A program made the position numbers and the translations under genes. From positions 1 through 55,863 of the forward strand of contig JAHDHI010000028.1 in the NCBI GenBank assembly GCA_020631395.1: a stretch of DNA of 55,863 nucleotides, written 5' to 3'. Of this stretch, positions 34,201 through 41,941 are shown in pieces; position 1 is the stretch's first letter, and each line of letters begins with the position of its first letter. The stretch comes from Bizionia sp. (GTDB lineage: Bacteria > Bacteroidota > Bacteroidia > Flavobacteriales > Flavobacteriaceae). The notes beneath the pieces were generated by a model. The model did not search any database. It saw only the letters and a list, made by a program, of their open reading frames with translations, and was not told where the DNA came from.

Positions 34201-35082
34201 ATAGCCGTGACATATACCGTGTCTGACGATTGTGGAAACTCGACGACATTAAATGCGACGCTTACCTTGGAAGATACCAACGGACCAGACTTGATAACAC
34301 CATTGGAACCAATTGTAAATGTAGTTTGTTCCGATATTCCGGAAATTCCAGAATTGGAGTTTGAGGATAATTGTTCAAATGCTGATGTTTCTGTTGAATT
34401 TGAAGAAACCAGTACTTTCATGGGAGATGGTAGTGACTACGAAATCATTTGGGAATGGACTGTCACTGATGAATGCGACAATACTGAGGTTTACACCCAA
34501 ACCATAAATGTCACTAGTGAAACCATCGTAACGGAATTGACCGATGACAGATGTAATGAAGATGGTTCAATTGATCTATTTGATTATTTATCCAATTCCA
34601 TAGATACAGGTGGTACTTGGGAGATAGTCTCAGGTGATACGACATTGGACAGTGGCATGTTCGACCCATTAGAAGTAGAACTGGGCGACTATGTCTTTAG
34701 CTATACCATTGCATTCGAAGGATGCATAAGTACCACAATGGTTACCATTACAGTTAACGATGAATGTGTCGTACTACCATGTGGAAGTGAAGACTTTGAA
34801 ATATCCAAGGCTCTTACGCCAAATGGTGATGAGTACAATGAGTTCTTTGAAGTTGTTGGTACGAGAGATTGCGGTTTCCTTATTGATGTTAAAATATTCA
34901 ATCGTTGGGGAGCTATCATATATGAGTCCAGAGATTATCAAAACAATTGGAATGGCCATACCCATAAATCTTCATTTGGAAATTCCAATAAAGTTCCCAA
35001 TGGTACTTACTACTATGTGGTAGACATAAAAGATAGTGGAATAAAACCTTTTGCCGGCCCACTATACATTGGTACTAAATAA
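31255..35082 (+). CDS. giant T9SS-exported adhesin with HYR-like tandem repeats and type-B C-terminal domain
   Basis: 1275 residues. A long basic n-region and signal peptide (cleavage near MGIEAHAQVQEAF) lead to a beta-rich N-terminal part (about 40-400), a DUF11-like domain (about 380-500) and four Cys-rich HYR-like repeats of 92-97 residues (about 627-1009), each starting GPDLSNC and containing DNE and ADQWNADNIAA. A further Ig-like region precedes a gliding-motility type-B C-terminal sorting domain (about 1190-1275): ALTPNGDEYNEFFEV, VKIFNRWGAIIYES, PNGTYYYVVDI. That domain targets proteins through T9SS, as in SprB of Flavobacterium. Downstream PorP/SprF-like and OmpA-like genes form the standard partner set. 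Confidence 0.92.
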   Translation: MASKKSIQNGKSIKLKFIIMSILTLMGIEAHAQVQEAFTPRFNETVNGDVTIIANNMLSRTATSNFSGPGNNHDFTDNVYVDIDNDNTTFNSSNANFINPKPNISCLSIKKVLLYWAAADKEPNDLDPNSENQPNWNYYNVKLMLPGQFFYSTITADEVIFRGRDEVAHFSNDPYVCVKDITNLVTNLTTPYGTYQVANVEAKTGSLFEHVTGGITGTSGGWQIVFVYESPVMSPKNIALFDGYAHVTATQNNFDINFNGFQTVPTGKVDADIIIGALEGDRDLGGDQLQIRNTSNFFEAISSSQRDADNFFNSKITNNGLPFINRTPASQNTLGFDSAKFRLSNTGNSVIGNNQTSATLRLTSNQETYGLFLVGLSVDVWLPDLAPITLTSTPPINTPQDVGTTLNFGFNIENNGNDDAVNLQITTTIAPEIDLVQPITGLPNGVTYTYNASTGLLTFFVANGLVDVGDPELNIQYQVVIKDQCYFLENGCPSNFTTQFTATYNGVLNPDLQTTTTSNTVDGCGVGDEQPTVVTINQPDEANWVTNAGGLDVFLECEDTNGLINAQSLVPVVSCPNLTPIKTQGNFIPDATCNSNGTYTNTWNFTDDCGRTIADFVQTITIQDTTGPDLSNCNVTDQNEDCTASDNESIADQWNADNIAALQACATDECDDDLSTQITSDYDFDNLNTVCGPCGNITVNYTLTDDCGNATTIAATLTFGDATGPDLSNCSVTDQALECTGTDNETLADQWNADNIAAIEACANDISVSVTSNYDFGNLSSTCGLGGTIPVTYTATDACNNSTTLNATLTLEDTNGPDLSNCSVTDQSLECAGSDNEATADQWNADNIAALQSCGTDTCDANATNTVTSDYDFGNLSSTCGMGGTIAVTYTVSDDCGNSTTLNATLTLEDTNGPDLSNCSVTDQSLECAGSDNEATADQWNADNIAALQSCGTDTCDANATNTVTSDYDFGNLSSTCGMGGTIAVTYTVSDDCGNSTTLNATLTLEDTNGPDLITPLEPIVNVVCSDIPEIPELEFEDNCSNADVSVEFEETSTFMGDGSDYEIIWEWTVTDECDNTEVYTQTINVTSETIVTELTDDRCNEDGSIDLFDYLSNSIDTGGTWEIVSGDTTLDSGMFDPLEVELGDYVFSYTIAFEGCISTTMVTITVNDECVVLPCGSEDFEISKALTPNGDEYNEFFEVVGTRDCGFLIDVKIFNRWGAIIYESRDYQNNWNGHTHKSSFGNSNKVPNGTYYYVVDIKDSGIKPFAGPLYIGTK
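33133..34281 (+). repeat. four tandem in-frame repeats inside the adhesin gene
   Basis: Units start at the GGACC(A/C/G)GAC of the GPDLSNC motif at 33133, 33424, 33700 and 33991, with spacings of 291, 276 and 291 bases. A fifth start at 34282 diverges after a few codons. Units three and four are almost identical at DNA level (two or three differences in 291 bases), while units one and two are more diverged. This indicates recent expansion. Confidence 0.9.
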
Positions 35083-35092
35083 CAAAAAATTG

Positions 35093-36037
35093 ATGAAAAA
35101 AATAACACAAAGCATATTTGCCTTCCTACTATTCAACTGCGTAATTTCTTCAGCTCAGCAATTACCGCAGTTCACTCAATATATGTTTAATACCATATCG
35201 ATAAACCCTGCTTATGCTGGAAGTAGAGAAACCATCAGCATCGTAGGTTTGCATAGGAGTCAGTGGGTTGGTTTGGAAGGAGCCCCCTCGACACAAACCT
35301 TGTCCATTAACTCCCCTTTGAGAAATGAGAAGGTAGGTGTAGGTCTATCAATCATAAACGACCAACTTGGCTATGAAAACTTTGTTTACGCATATGGAGA
35401 TTTTTCCTATACGATAAAAACGGGAGAGAAAACGAAACTTGCGTTTGGCCTCAAAGCTGGTTTAACGCATTATAACTTGGATTCCGTCGGTTTTTTGGAT
35501 CAAGAGTCCGTATATACAGATCCATTTTTCAGCAATTTTAGCAATCGTTGGAATCCCAACATAGGCGTTGGCTTATTTTTACATACGAATAGATGGTATG
35601 TCGGTTTGTCTGCGCCAAGAATACTAAATACCAATTACAATGAAAGCATCCAAGATCCCAATGTCGATTACTTGGCACTTGAGCGCATAAGCTACTACCT
35701 TACAGGAGGCTATGTCTACGACTTGAGTGAATCTGTGAAATTCAAGCCAGCGTTCTTGGTCAAAGCCACCAGTGGCGCTCCCATTTCGACAGATGTAAAT
35801 GCCAATTTTCTATTCAATGAAAAGTTTTGGATTGGAGTTGGTTACCGATACAATGAAAATACATCGACATTAGGAGCCTTGACGGATTTTCAGATATCTC
35901 CACAAATGAGAATAGGTTATGCTTATGAACACTATATTTCAGATTTGAGGCCATTTACTGGTGGTACCCATGAGCTTCTAGTCATGTTTGAAATATTGAA
36001 AACAGACAAACGTATTAAATCACCTAGATATTTTTAA
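35093..36037 (+). CDS. PorP/SprF-family type IX secretion membrane protein
   Basis: About 314 residues from the ATG at 35093. An in-frame TTG at 35051 inside the adhesin gene would extend it but gives no signal peptide. From 35093 the signal MKKITQSIFAFLLFNCVISSAQ leads to the family hallmark QLPQFTQYMFNTISINPAYAGSRE. The rest is a beta-barrel with LHRSQWVGLEGAP, VGVGLSIINDQLGY, WNPNIGVGLFLHT and GTHELLVMFE. Members anchor or assist export of the adhesin encoded next to them; SprF does this for SprB. It is 10 bases after the adhesin stop. Confidence 0.93.
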   Translation: MKKITQSIFAFLLFNCVISSAQQLPQFTQYMFNTISINPAYAGSRETISIVGLHRSQWVGLEGAPSTQTLSINSPLRNEKVGVGLSIINDQLGYENFVYAYGDFSYTIKTGEKTKLAFGLKAGLTHYNLDSVGFLDQESVYTDPFFSNFSNRWNPNIGVGLFLHTNRWYVGLSAPRILNTNYNESIQDPNVDYLALERISYYLTGGYVYDLSESVKFKPAFLVKATSGAPISTDVNANFLFNEKFWIGVGYRYNENTSTLGALTDFQISPQMRIGYAYEHYISDLRPFTGGTHELLVMFEILKTDKRIKSPRYF

Positions 36038-36046
36038 AATTCAAAA

Positions 36047-37996
36047 ATGAAAAAATCACTTATCATACTTTTTCTAATCTCCAATGTGCTTTCAGGGTAT
36101 TCACAAACCGAAGTTGCCGATAAGTTCTTTAAAGGTTATGACTATTACAGAGCTACGGAACTATATTTGGAAGCCGTTAAAAAAGGAGATAGTAGCGAGC
36201 ATGTGCTAACCAGACTTGGCGACTGTTATTACAACAATTCCAATATAAAATCTGCCAGTCTTTGGTACGGAAAAGCCTTGAAGAAATATCCTGAGAAGAT
36301 AAATCCAGAATACATCTACAAATATGTACAGACTCAAAGAAGTTTGAGCAAGTATGAAGAAGCAAAGAAATGGATTGAAATATTCAAGGATCATAAAACG
36401 AATGACAAACGCTTGAGGGATGAAGACCAATTTGACATTCAAAAATTTGAAAAACTCAAATCGACCGAAAAAGTATATGTCACACTAGAAAATCTAGACA
36501 TTAATACTACATATTCGGAATTTGGTGCCTTTGTAAAAGACAATACCCTATATTTTTCATCCACTAGGACAAAAGATACCATCACAGATGAAAAAAAGCT
36601 ATATCAATGGAATAAAGAGCCTTTTTTAAGCATTTACCAATCGAAAATAGATACTACTGGTCAAAAAGCCACCCTTCAGGAAGCTGAGAACATCAATTCC
36701 AATTCACTTAACACCGACTATCATGAAGGGTCGTTGGTTATAAGCAATGATGGAAAAACACTTTATTTCACAAGAATCAACCTCAATAAGGGAGGTAAAT
36801 TAAAATATGACAAAGAAGGCACTTCCAATGTAAAGATATTTAGCGCAAAAAAACAAGGTGATGAATGGGTAGACATCACCGCATTGCCTTTTAATGACAA
36901 AACCTATTCCAGTGGTTCGCCTGCATTGAGCCCTGATGGCAAGACATTGTTCTTCTCTTCAGACAGACCAGGAGGATTTGGTCAGACCGACATATACAAA
37001 GTCGACATAAAAGAAGATGGCACGTTTGGTGAGCCTGAAAATCTTGGAGCCGATATAAATACAGAAGGTCGAGAAAACTTTCCTTTCGTGGCAAAGGATT
37101 CCACTCTATATTTTTCCTCAGATGCCCATTTGAACCTTGGCTTATATGATATTTTCAAATCCAATATTTTAAAAAGCTATATAAAAGAAGTTGAAATAGA
37201 GAATTTAGGAGCTCCATACAATAGTGGCTATGATGATTTTGCCTTTTATGTCGATACAGAAACACAAGTAGGGTATCTATCTTCGAATAGACCCAATGGA
37301 AAAGGAGGCGATGACATTTACAGCTTTTCAATCAATAAGTGCAAACAGACCATTTTTGGGACGACAAAAAACAAGAAGACCTTGGAGTTATTGCCCAAAG
37401 CTATCGTTAAACTGGTAGACGAAAATGGAAGGATCATAGAAAGAGTGACATCCGATGAAAAGGGAGAATATGAATTCACCAATGTTGAATGTGATAAGAA
37501 ATATACGATAATAGGGGAAAAACCTGTCTTCAAAAGCGACCAAAAAGAAATAGCAACATCCATTATAAATGGAGACAAGGTCAATGTAGACTTGTTATTG
37601 ACCCCATTAATCATTGACAATGAAATCGTAATCAACCCAATATTCTTTGACTACAACAAATCCAACATACGTCCTGATGCTGCCTATGAGCTTGAAAACA
37701 TAGTAGCTGTAATGAGAGTGCATTCCAATATGGTAATAAAGATTGAAGCCCACACCGATAGTCGAGGTAAAAAATCCTATAATGAGAAGCTGTCGGATAG
37801 AAGAGCCAAATCCACAAGGGACTATATTTTTTCAAGAGGTATAAGTAAAGATAGAATTGAAAGTGCAATAGGCTATGGTGAATCACAATTGATCAATCGT
37901 TGCAAGGACAGAGTCAAATGTAGTGAAGCGGAGCATCAAGAAAATAGGAGATCCAAATTCATAATCATTAGTGGTTACACTCCCAGTCCTAGATAG
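36047..37996 (+). CDS. OmpA-family protein with TPR, WD40-like (PD40) and OmpA C-terminal domains
   Basis: 649 residues. A signal peptide (MKKSLIILFLISNVLSGYSQ) is followed by TPR-like helices (25-130), PD40 beta-propeller repeats (about 150-430; SSGSPALSPDGKTLFFSSDRP, LSSNRPNGKGGDDIYSF), a carboxypeptidase-regulatory-like beta sandwich (about 435-515; IFGTTKNKKTLELLPKAIV) and an OmpA peptidoglycan-binding domain (about 530-645; FDYNKSNIRPDA, IEAHTDSRGKKSYNEKLSDR). It is the usual third partner of adhesin-SprF loci and probably ties the complex to peptidoglycan. It follows the PorP/SprF-like gene by nine bases. Confidence 0.93.
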   Translation: MKKSLIILFLISNVLSGYSQTEVADKFFKGYDYYRATELYLEAVKKGDSSEHVLTRLGDCYYNNSNIKSASLWYGKALKKYPEKINPEYIYKYVQTQRSLSKYEEAKKWIEIFKDHKTNDKRLRDEDQFDIQKFEKLKSTEKVYVTLENLDINTTYSEFGAFVKDNTLYFSSTRTKDTITDEKKLYQWNKEPFLSIYQSKIDTTGQKATLQEAENINSNSLNTDYHEGSLVISNDGKTLYFTRINLNKGGKLKYDKEGTSNVKIFSAKKQGDEWVDITALPFNDKTYSSGSPALSPDGKTLFFSSDRPGGFGQTDIYKVDIKEDGTFGEPENLGADINTEGRENFPFVAKDSTLYFSSDAHLNLGLYDIFKSNILKSYIKEVEIENLGAPYNSGYDDFAFYVDTETQVGYLSSNRPNGKGGDDIYSFSINKCKQTIFGTTKNKKTLELLPKAIVKLVDENGRIIERVTSDEKGEYEFTNVECDKKYTIIGEKPVFKSDQKEIATSIINGDKVNVDLLLTPLIIDNEIVINPIFFDYNKSNIRPDAAYELENIVAVMRVHSNMVIKIEAHTDSRGKKSYNEKLSDRRAKSTRDYIFSRGISKDRIESAIGYGESQLINRCKDRVKCSEAEHQENRRSKFIIISGYTPSPR

Positions 37997-38001
37997 AAAA
38001 C

Positions 38002-38032
38002 AAAAAAAGAAGCTATAATAGCTTCTTTTTTT
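38002..38032. terminator. bidirectional terminator after the adhesin operon
   Basis: Stem AAGAAGCTA (38007-38015), loop TAA, TAGCTTCTT (38019-38027), with A-run left and T-run right. Serves the plus-strand operon and the convergent CAP-domain gene. Confidence 0.85.
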
Positions 38033-38057
38033 ATTTGAAATATGAACTTGAACAAAT

Positions 38058-38552
38058 TTATTTCTTTATGAAGATATTGGTGAAATACCATTTTCCTTGA
38101 TCATTCTGTTCTGCAGAAATCTCAAAGTCCGTGTAATCACCTTCTATGTTTTGTTTGTGTCCTTCACTATTCAACCAAGCATTTACCACAGATTCTGCGC
38201 TAGTATAGCCGTAAGCTACATTTTCAGACACTTGCAATGCTCCTACATTGTTTTCCAAATAGGTTTTTCTTGAATAGAAATAGTCATGAGAAACATTGTT
38301 GTTAACTACCATATAGTCCGTATGACTGTATGCCTGCCCCTTTATTACATCATTGTTGTCTAGAGAGGATAAACCCTCGCTTATTCTATATGCATTGATA
38401 AGTTCCATAATCTCTATCTCTATAGATTTTGGTTGTGGTATGACCACTGTCTGATTCGTTTCCTCCATAACATCTTCTGTGCTATCCGTCGAGCAAGAAG
38501 TAGAAAAAAACAATAATGCTGATACTAAAAACAGGTTAAAAAAAGGCTTCAT
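38058..38552 (-). CDS. CAP (SCP/PR1)-domain lipoprotein
   Basis: 164 residues. A lipoprotein signal with FFSTSC at the lipidation site is followed by a Glu/Thr-rich spacer. The CAP domain (about 45-160) has IMELINAYRISEGLSSL, AYSHTDYMV, VSHDYF, VSENVAYGY and VNAWLNSEGHKQNIEGDYTD. These match the His, Glu and GHxxN residues of the CAP fold. Bacterial CAP lipoproteins are widespread and mostly uncharacterised. Confidence 0.88.
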   Translation of the reverse strand: MKPFFNLFLVSALLFFSTSCSTDSTEDVMEETNQTVVIPQPKSIEIEIMELINAYRISEGLSSLDNNDVIKGQAYSHTDYMVVNNNVSHDYFYSRKTYLENNVGALQVSENVAYGYTSAESVVNAWLNSEGHKQNIEGDYTDFEISAEQNDQGKWYFTNIFIKK

Positions 38553-38717
38553 AAGTAGGTGATTTATTTGGGGGCTATCAAATATACCTAGACTAAAATC
38601 ATATGAATGTTAAAGAAATGTTAAAATCGATTAAAAACACGCATTTTAACAGATTTAATTGTCTTTTGTCGATGAAAACGTAGAATTGATTAAAACAAAA
38701 AGCACTTAATCAAATAA

Positions 38718-38751
38718 AAAAGCACTTAATCGATTAAGAATGAGTGCTTTT
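38718..38751 (-). terminator. terminator of pdxH
   Basis: AAAAGCACT (38718-38726) pairs with AGTGCTTTT (38743-38751) around a 16-base loop containing the palindrome TAATCGATTA. The AAAAAGCACTTAATC half is also present a second time just to the left (38697-38710). On the minus strand T-runs follow the stem. Confidence 0.65.
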
Positions 38752-38775
38752 AGGTCTTTAAGTTATATAATGTCA

Positions 38776-39423
38776 CTATGGTGATAATCGAGATTTAATC
38801 CAATCCAACTCAGAATTGAGTTTATAGTCTATCCTATCATGCAACCTGTTTGGTCTTCCTTGCCAAAATTCGACTTCAATCGGTTTTACGATGAACCCTC
38901 CCCAAAACTCAGGTCTAGGTATTTCTTTTCCTTCATATTTCTCTTCCAGAGTTTTTAATTTTAATTCAAGTGCCTCCTTGGATTCTATGACTTCACTTTG
39001 ATTTGAAGCCAAAGCTCCCAACCTACTCCCTCTTGGCCTCGATTCGAAATAACCGTCGCTTAGGTTTGTCGCAATTTTTTCAGCCTTTCCCTTTATGATG
39101 ATTTGCCTTTCTGCTCCTGCCCAAAAAAAGGACAAGCAAACATTTGGATTTACATGTATGGCCTTCCCCTTCTCACTATCGTAATTGGTATAGAAAATGA
39201 AGCCCTCATGAGTATATTTTTTCAGCAAGACTATTCTACTCTTTGGAAAACCATCTATCCCTATTGTGGAAAGCGTCATCGCGTTCGTCTCATCTTCGGG
39301 AAAGTTCACGTCTATTTCGTGGAACCAATCTCTAAACAATTCCAATGGGTTTTCTGGAGTGTTGTCCAACAACAATTCTCCCTTTTCATAAGATTTCCTA
39401 TAATTTCCTAAGTCTTTTTCCAT
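38776..39423 (-). CDS. pdxH: pyridoxamine 5'-phosphate oxidase
   Basis: 215 residues, normal length. FMN- and PLP-binding motifs: SRIVLLKKYTHEGFIFYTNY, SEKGKAI, NPNVCLSFFWAGAERQI, SRLGALASNQSEVI, and the C-terminal PxEVEFWQGRPNRLHDRI signature. It oxidises pyridoxamine/pyridoxine phosphate to pyridoxal phosphate in the cytoplasm. It is a single gene with its own terminator, diverging from the SRPBCC gene. Confidence 0.96.
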   Translation of the reverse strand: MEKDLGNYRKSYEKGELLLDNTPENPLELFRDWFHEIDVNFPEDETNAMTLSTIGIDGFPKSRIVLLKKYTHEGFIFYTNYDSEKGKAIHVNPNVCLSFFWAGAERQIIIKGKAEKIATNLSDGYFESRPRGSRLGALASNQSEVIESKEALELKLKTLEEKYEGKEIPRPEFWGGFIVKPIEVEFWQGRPNRLHDRIDYKLNSELDWIKSRLSP

Positions 39424-39493
39424 ATTGCAATTTACGAGATTTTAAAATTATTATGAATACGATTTTTAGTAACTTTATATAAAATATACTCCT

Positions 39494-39946
39494 ATGAAGT
39501 TCACTTGTTCAATAGACATCAATGCTAACATAGACAGGGTACAATCTGTCTTTTTAGACTCTAGCACGTTACAACAATACCAAGATGGGTTTAGGTCTAA
39601 AACCCTAATAAGCGGAACTGAAGGTTTAAAGGGAGCGAAATCCAAAATGGTCTATGAGAAATTGGAATTGGTGGAAACCATTCTCACCAATAACCTTCCT
39701 GATGAGTTTTTGGCTCTTTACGAACATAAGCACATGACGAACACGATGAAAGTGATATTAATTCCCGTTGAGAACGATAGAACTCGCTATGTCACTGAAA
39801 TCGAATACACCAAATTCAATGGTTTTGTCATAAAGGTGATTGCAAAGCTTTTTCCCAGCATGTTCAAGAAGCAAGTACAAAAATGGCTTGAGCAATTTAA
39901 AAATTATATTGAAGGCAATGATGACACCTCAAATAATACTAAGTAG
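39494..39946 (+). CDS. SRPBCC-fold (START/Bet v 1-like) protein
   Basis: 150 residues, no signal peptide. The N-terminal FTCSIDINANIDRVQSVFLD and GSKSKMVY-like strands, and a C-terminal long helix (VIAKLFPSMFKKQVQKWLEQFKNYIEG), fit the SRPBCC ligand-binding fold. Ligand unknown. A TAACTTTA box lies at 39470-39477. The following DUF3784 gene overlaps its end by 29 bases. Confidence 0.82.
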   Translation: MKFTCSIDINANIDRVQSVFLDSSTLQQYQDGFRSKTLISGTEGLKGAKSKMVYEKLELVETILTNNLPDEFLALYEHKHMTNTMKVILIPVENDRTRYVTEIEYTKFNGFVIKVIAKLFPSMFKKQVQKWLEQFKNYIEGNDDTSNNTK

Positions 39947-40225
39947 CATTCTAATAATTTCTGGTTATTTGGTTAAAAAACATCCCAATTTGATTGCTGG
40001 TTACAACACAATGTCAGAATCTGAAAAGGAAAAGGTAGACATCACAAACTTGTCCTCCTTCCTCAAACGCATACTTGTTGGCCTAGGGGTCTATTTCTTT
40101 ATTTTATCTTAAAACAATTGAATATCAAGGAAGAGCATATTTTAATAACCAACGCTGTATTTATATTCTCGGTTGTTATTGCTGCTTCCGTTTATGCCAA
40201 CAAAGGTTTTAAAAAAAAGAATTAA
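39918..40225 (+). pseudogene. DUF3784-family membrane protein, apparently frameshifted
   Basis: The first part (ATG 39918 or 39921 to stop 40112, 64 codons) has a membrane span, then the family hallmark YLVKKHPNLIAGYNTMSESE, then KEKVDI and a second hydrophobic segment that stops abruptly (GVYFFILS). In another frame the missing end follows without a gap: LNIKEEHILITNAVFIF and more, a third span with a Lys-rich tail that stops at 40225. Joined by one frameshift near 40100-40110 the two parts give about 100 residues, the family's usual length. Either a real mutation or a sequencing error in the T/A-rich stretch. The first part overlaps the SRPBCC gene. Confidence 0.7.
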
Positions 40226-41127
40226 AACTCGAAGACCTTTCCATCGTCTGCCAATTCTACATTTTCAAAATATTCATTGGCCTCGTCTTTAAACGTGTTC
40301 AAATCATCATAGCGCGTTGAATAATGCCCCAATATGAGTTTGCCTACATTGGCTTGCTTTGCTATTCTAGCTGCTTCCTTCGCCGTGCTGTGTTTTGTTT
40401 TTGGTGCTAATTTGGCATGTTTCTCCAAGAAAGTGGATTCATGATACAACACGTCTACATCTTTAATTATAGGTACAATGTCTTCTTTATATGCCGTATC
40501 ACTACAAAAAGCATAACTCTTGGGTTTATTGGCTGGCTTAGTCACAGCTTCATTCTTTACTAGGTGTCCTGCTTCATTTTCAACATCGAATCCTTGTTTC
40601 AATTTCCTGTAGTATGCTACATTTATGTTCTCGTTTAAAACTGCATTCATATCCAACTTACGTTCCCCTTCTTTTTCCTTGAATAAAAAACCATTGGTAT
40701 ATACACGGTGGTCCAGAGGTATAGTATGGACTTCCACCTTGTCATCCTCAAAAACGATTTCGGAAACGTTACTTGTCAATTCGTGGAAATACAAGTTGTA
40801 GTTTGTCCAAGAATTGGCCAATTTCATTTGTAACGTAATAACCTCCTGCAAGCCTTTTGGTGCATGAATGTGCAAATCTGCTTCACGGGTAAGCAATCTG
40901 AATGTAGATATCAAACCAACCAAACCAAAAAAATGATCGCCATGCAAATGTGAGATGAAAATGTGTTTTATGCGATTGAACTTGATTTTATGCTTGCGCA
41001 ATTGTACTTGCGTCCCTTCTCCGCAATCTATCAAAAAGATATGGTTGCCTATCTCTAATACTTGAGCAGTTGGGTTTGTAAATGTGCGTGGTGTTGCACT
41101 GTAGCAGCCTAGAATGTTTAACTTCAA
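40222..41127 (-). CDS. rnz: ribonuclease Z
   Basis: 301 residues, usual for the short form. The metallo-beta-lactamase motif is FISHLHGDHFFGL (His60, His62, Asp64, His65). Downstream metal ligands: CSDTAY, YHESTF and LILGHYSTRY. It cuts the 3' trailer of tRNA precursors. It is followed (in transcription) by the frameshifted DUF3784 gene on the opposite strand, overlapping four bases, and preceded by two small genes. Confidence 0.95.
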   Translation of the reverse strand: MKLNILGCYSATPRTFTNPTAQVLEIGNHIFLIDCGEGTQVQLRKHKIKFNRIKHIFISHLHGDHFFGLVGLISTFRLLTREADLHIHAPKGLQEVITLQMKLANSWTNYNLYFHELTSNVSEIVFEDDKVEVHTIPLDHRVYTNGFLFKEKEGERKLDMNAVLNENINVAYYRKLKQGFDVENEAGHLVKNEAVTKPANKPKSYAFCSDTAYKEDIVPIIKDVDVLYHESTFLEKHAKLAPKTKHSTAKEAARIAKQANVGKLILGHYSTRYDDLNTFKDEANEYFENVELADDGKVFEF

Positions 41128-41139
41128 AATCTTTTCATA

Positions 41140-41586
41140 TTATTCAGCTTGCTTGATATGATCTTCAATTAATTTTAATTGGGCAGCAGCTGGATTTTTA
41201 TTTGGCATCTTTTTAACAATGAGCCTTTTATTGTTATTCCTATTTATCGCTAGTTCAAAATACAATTCTTCATTCTTATTTAATACTATTTCTTTAATAT
41301 CTGAAATAGGAAAACTTTCTTTTTTAAAAAGAAACCCTAAGTATTCTACACCAGCAATTATTGTTTTATTCTTTAATATTACTTTTCGAGAAGATCTTAA
41401 AAACGTATATATTGAAACAAACAATACAGAAGAAACCATATCATTTGATAGTATGTTGTATTCTGACTTAGATTGACTTAAAAATGCTCCAATTACTAAA
41501 CAAGTAAGAAAGATCATCATTTGAATATTAACATTGAAAACCTCTTCTTCTGCCAGTATTACATTATTTTTAATTTTAGAAAACAT
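41140..41586 (-). CDS. small membrane protein of unknown function
   Basis: 148 residues. Two hydrophobic segments (about 21-38 and 49-64) are followed by a basic soluble part with KNKTIIAGVEYLGFLFKKESFPISDI, which looks like a PH-like (bPH) strand pattern. Family not certain. It is in the rnz/STAS/pyrB row (12-base gap to rnz, 20 bases to the next gene). Confidence 0.7.
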   Translation of the reverse strand: MFSKIKNNVILAEEEVFNVNIQMMIFLTCLVIGAFLSQSKSEYNILSNDMVSSVLFVSIYTFLRSSRKVILKNKTIIAGVEYLGFLFKKESFPISDIKEIVLNKNEELYFELAINRNNNKRLIVKKMPNKNPAAAQLKLIEDHIKQAE

Positions 41587-41606
41587 CTAAATACGCTTCA
41601 ATATGG

Positions 41607-41939
41607 TCACAATCCTAAATCGCGTTCCATTTCTTCCATTTCGATAATGTCATAGGCTTCTTTTAAAGTTGGTACGACGATTATCTCATCTGGAGTTTCG
41701 TTTAAATTCGTATTGGAGGCAACCAAAACAAAAGACAACTTATTGCCTCTATGCGTATTGGAAATTTGTAAAAATTCAATTATGTTCTCCAAACTAATTT
41801 TCCCCAAAGAACTCAGGTTGACAATGATGTTGTCACTTTTGAATTTTGGGTACAATGCTTCAATTTTCTTTACCAATTCTACTATAGTTGCCTTCTCTTG
41901 CGTTATTATGGAAATGTTTCCGTCTTTGTCTAATATCAT
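41607..41939 (-). CDS. STAS-like small protein between pyrB and rnz
   Basis: 110 residues with alternating strands and helices: IIVNLSSLGKISLENIIEFLQISN and KLSFVLVASN, then VPTLKEAYDIIEMEEMERDLGL. This is the layout of the STAS/anti-sigma antagonist fold, although no obvious phosphorylated Ser is placed as in SpoIIAA. From memory, such genes sit next to rnz in Flavobacteriaceae and are often named after it. They are not nucleases. Two bases from the pyrB stop. Confidence 0.7.
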   Translation of the reverse strand: MILDKDGNISIITQEKATIVELVKKIEALYPKFKSDNIIVNLSSLGKISLENIIEFLQISNTHRGNKLSFVLVASNTNLNETPDEIIVVPTLKEAYDIIEMEEMERDLGL

Positions 41940-41941
41940 AA

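Noticed and set aside
33133-34281. Tandem repeats considered as a CRISPR-like array
   Set aside because: Units are 276-291 bases, in frame and encode HYR-like domains of the adhesin; there are no spacers.
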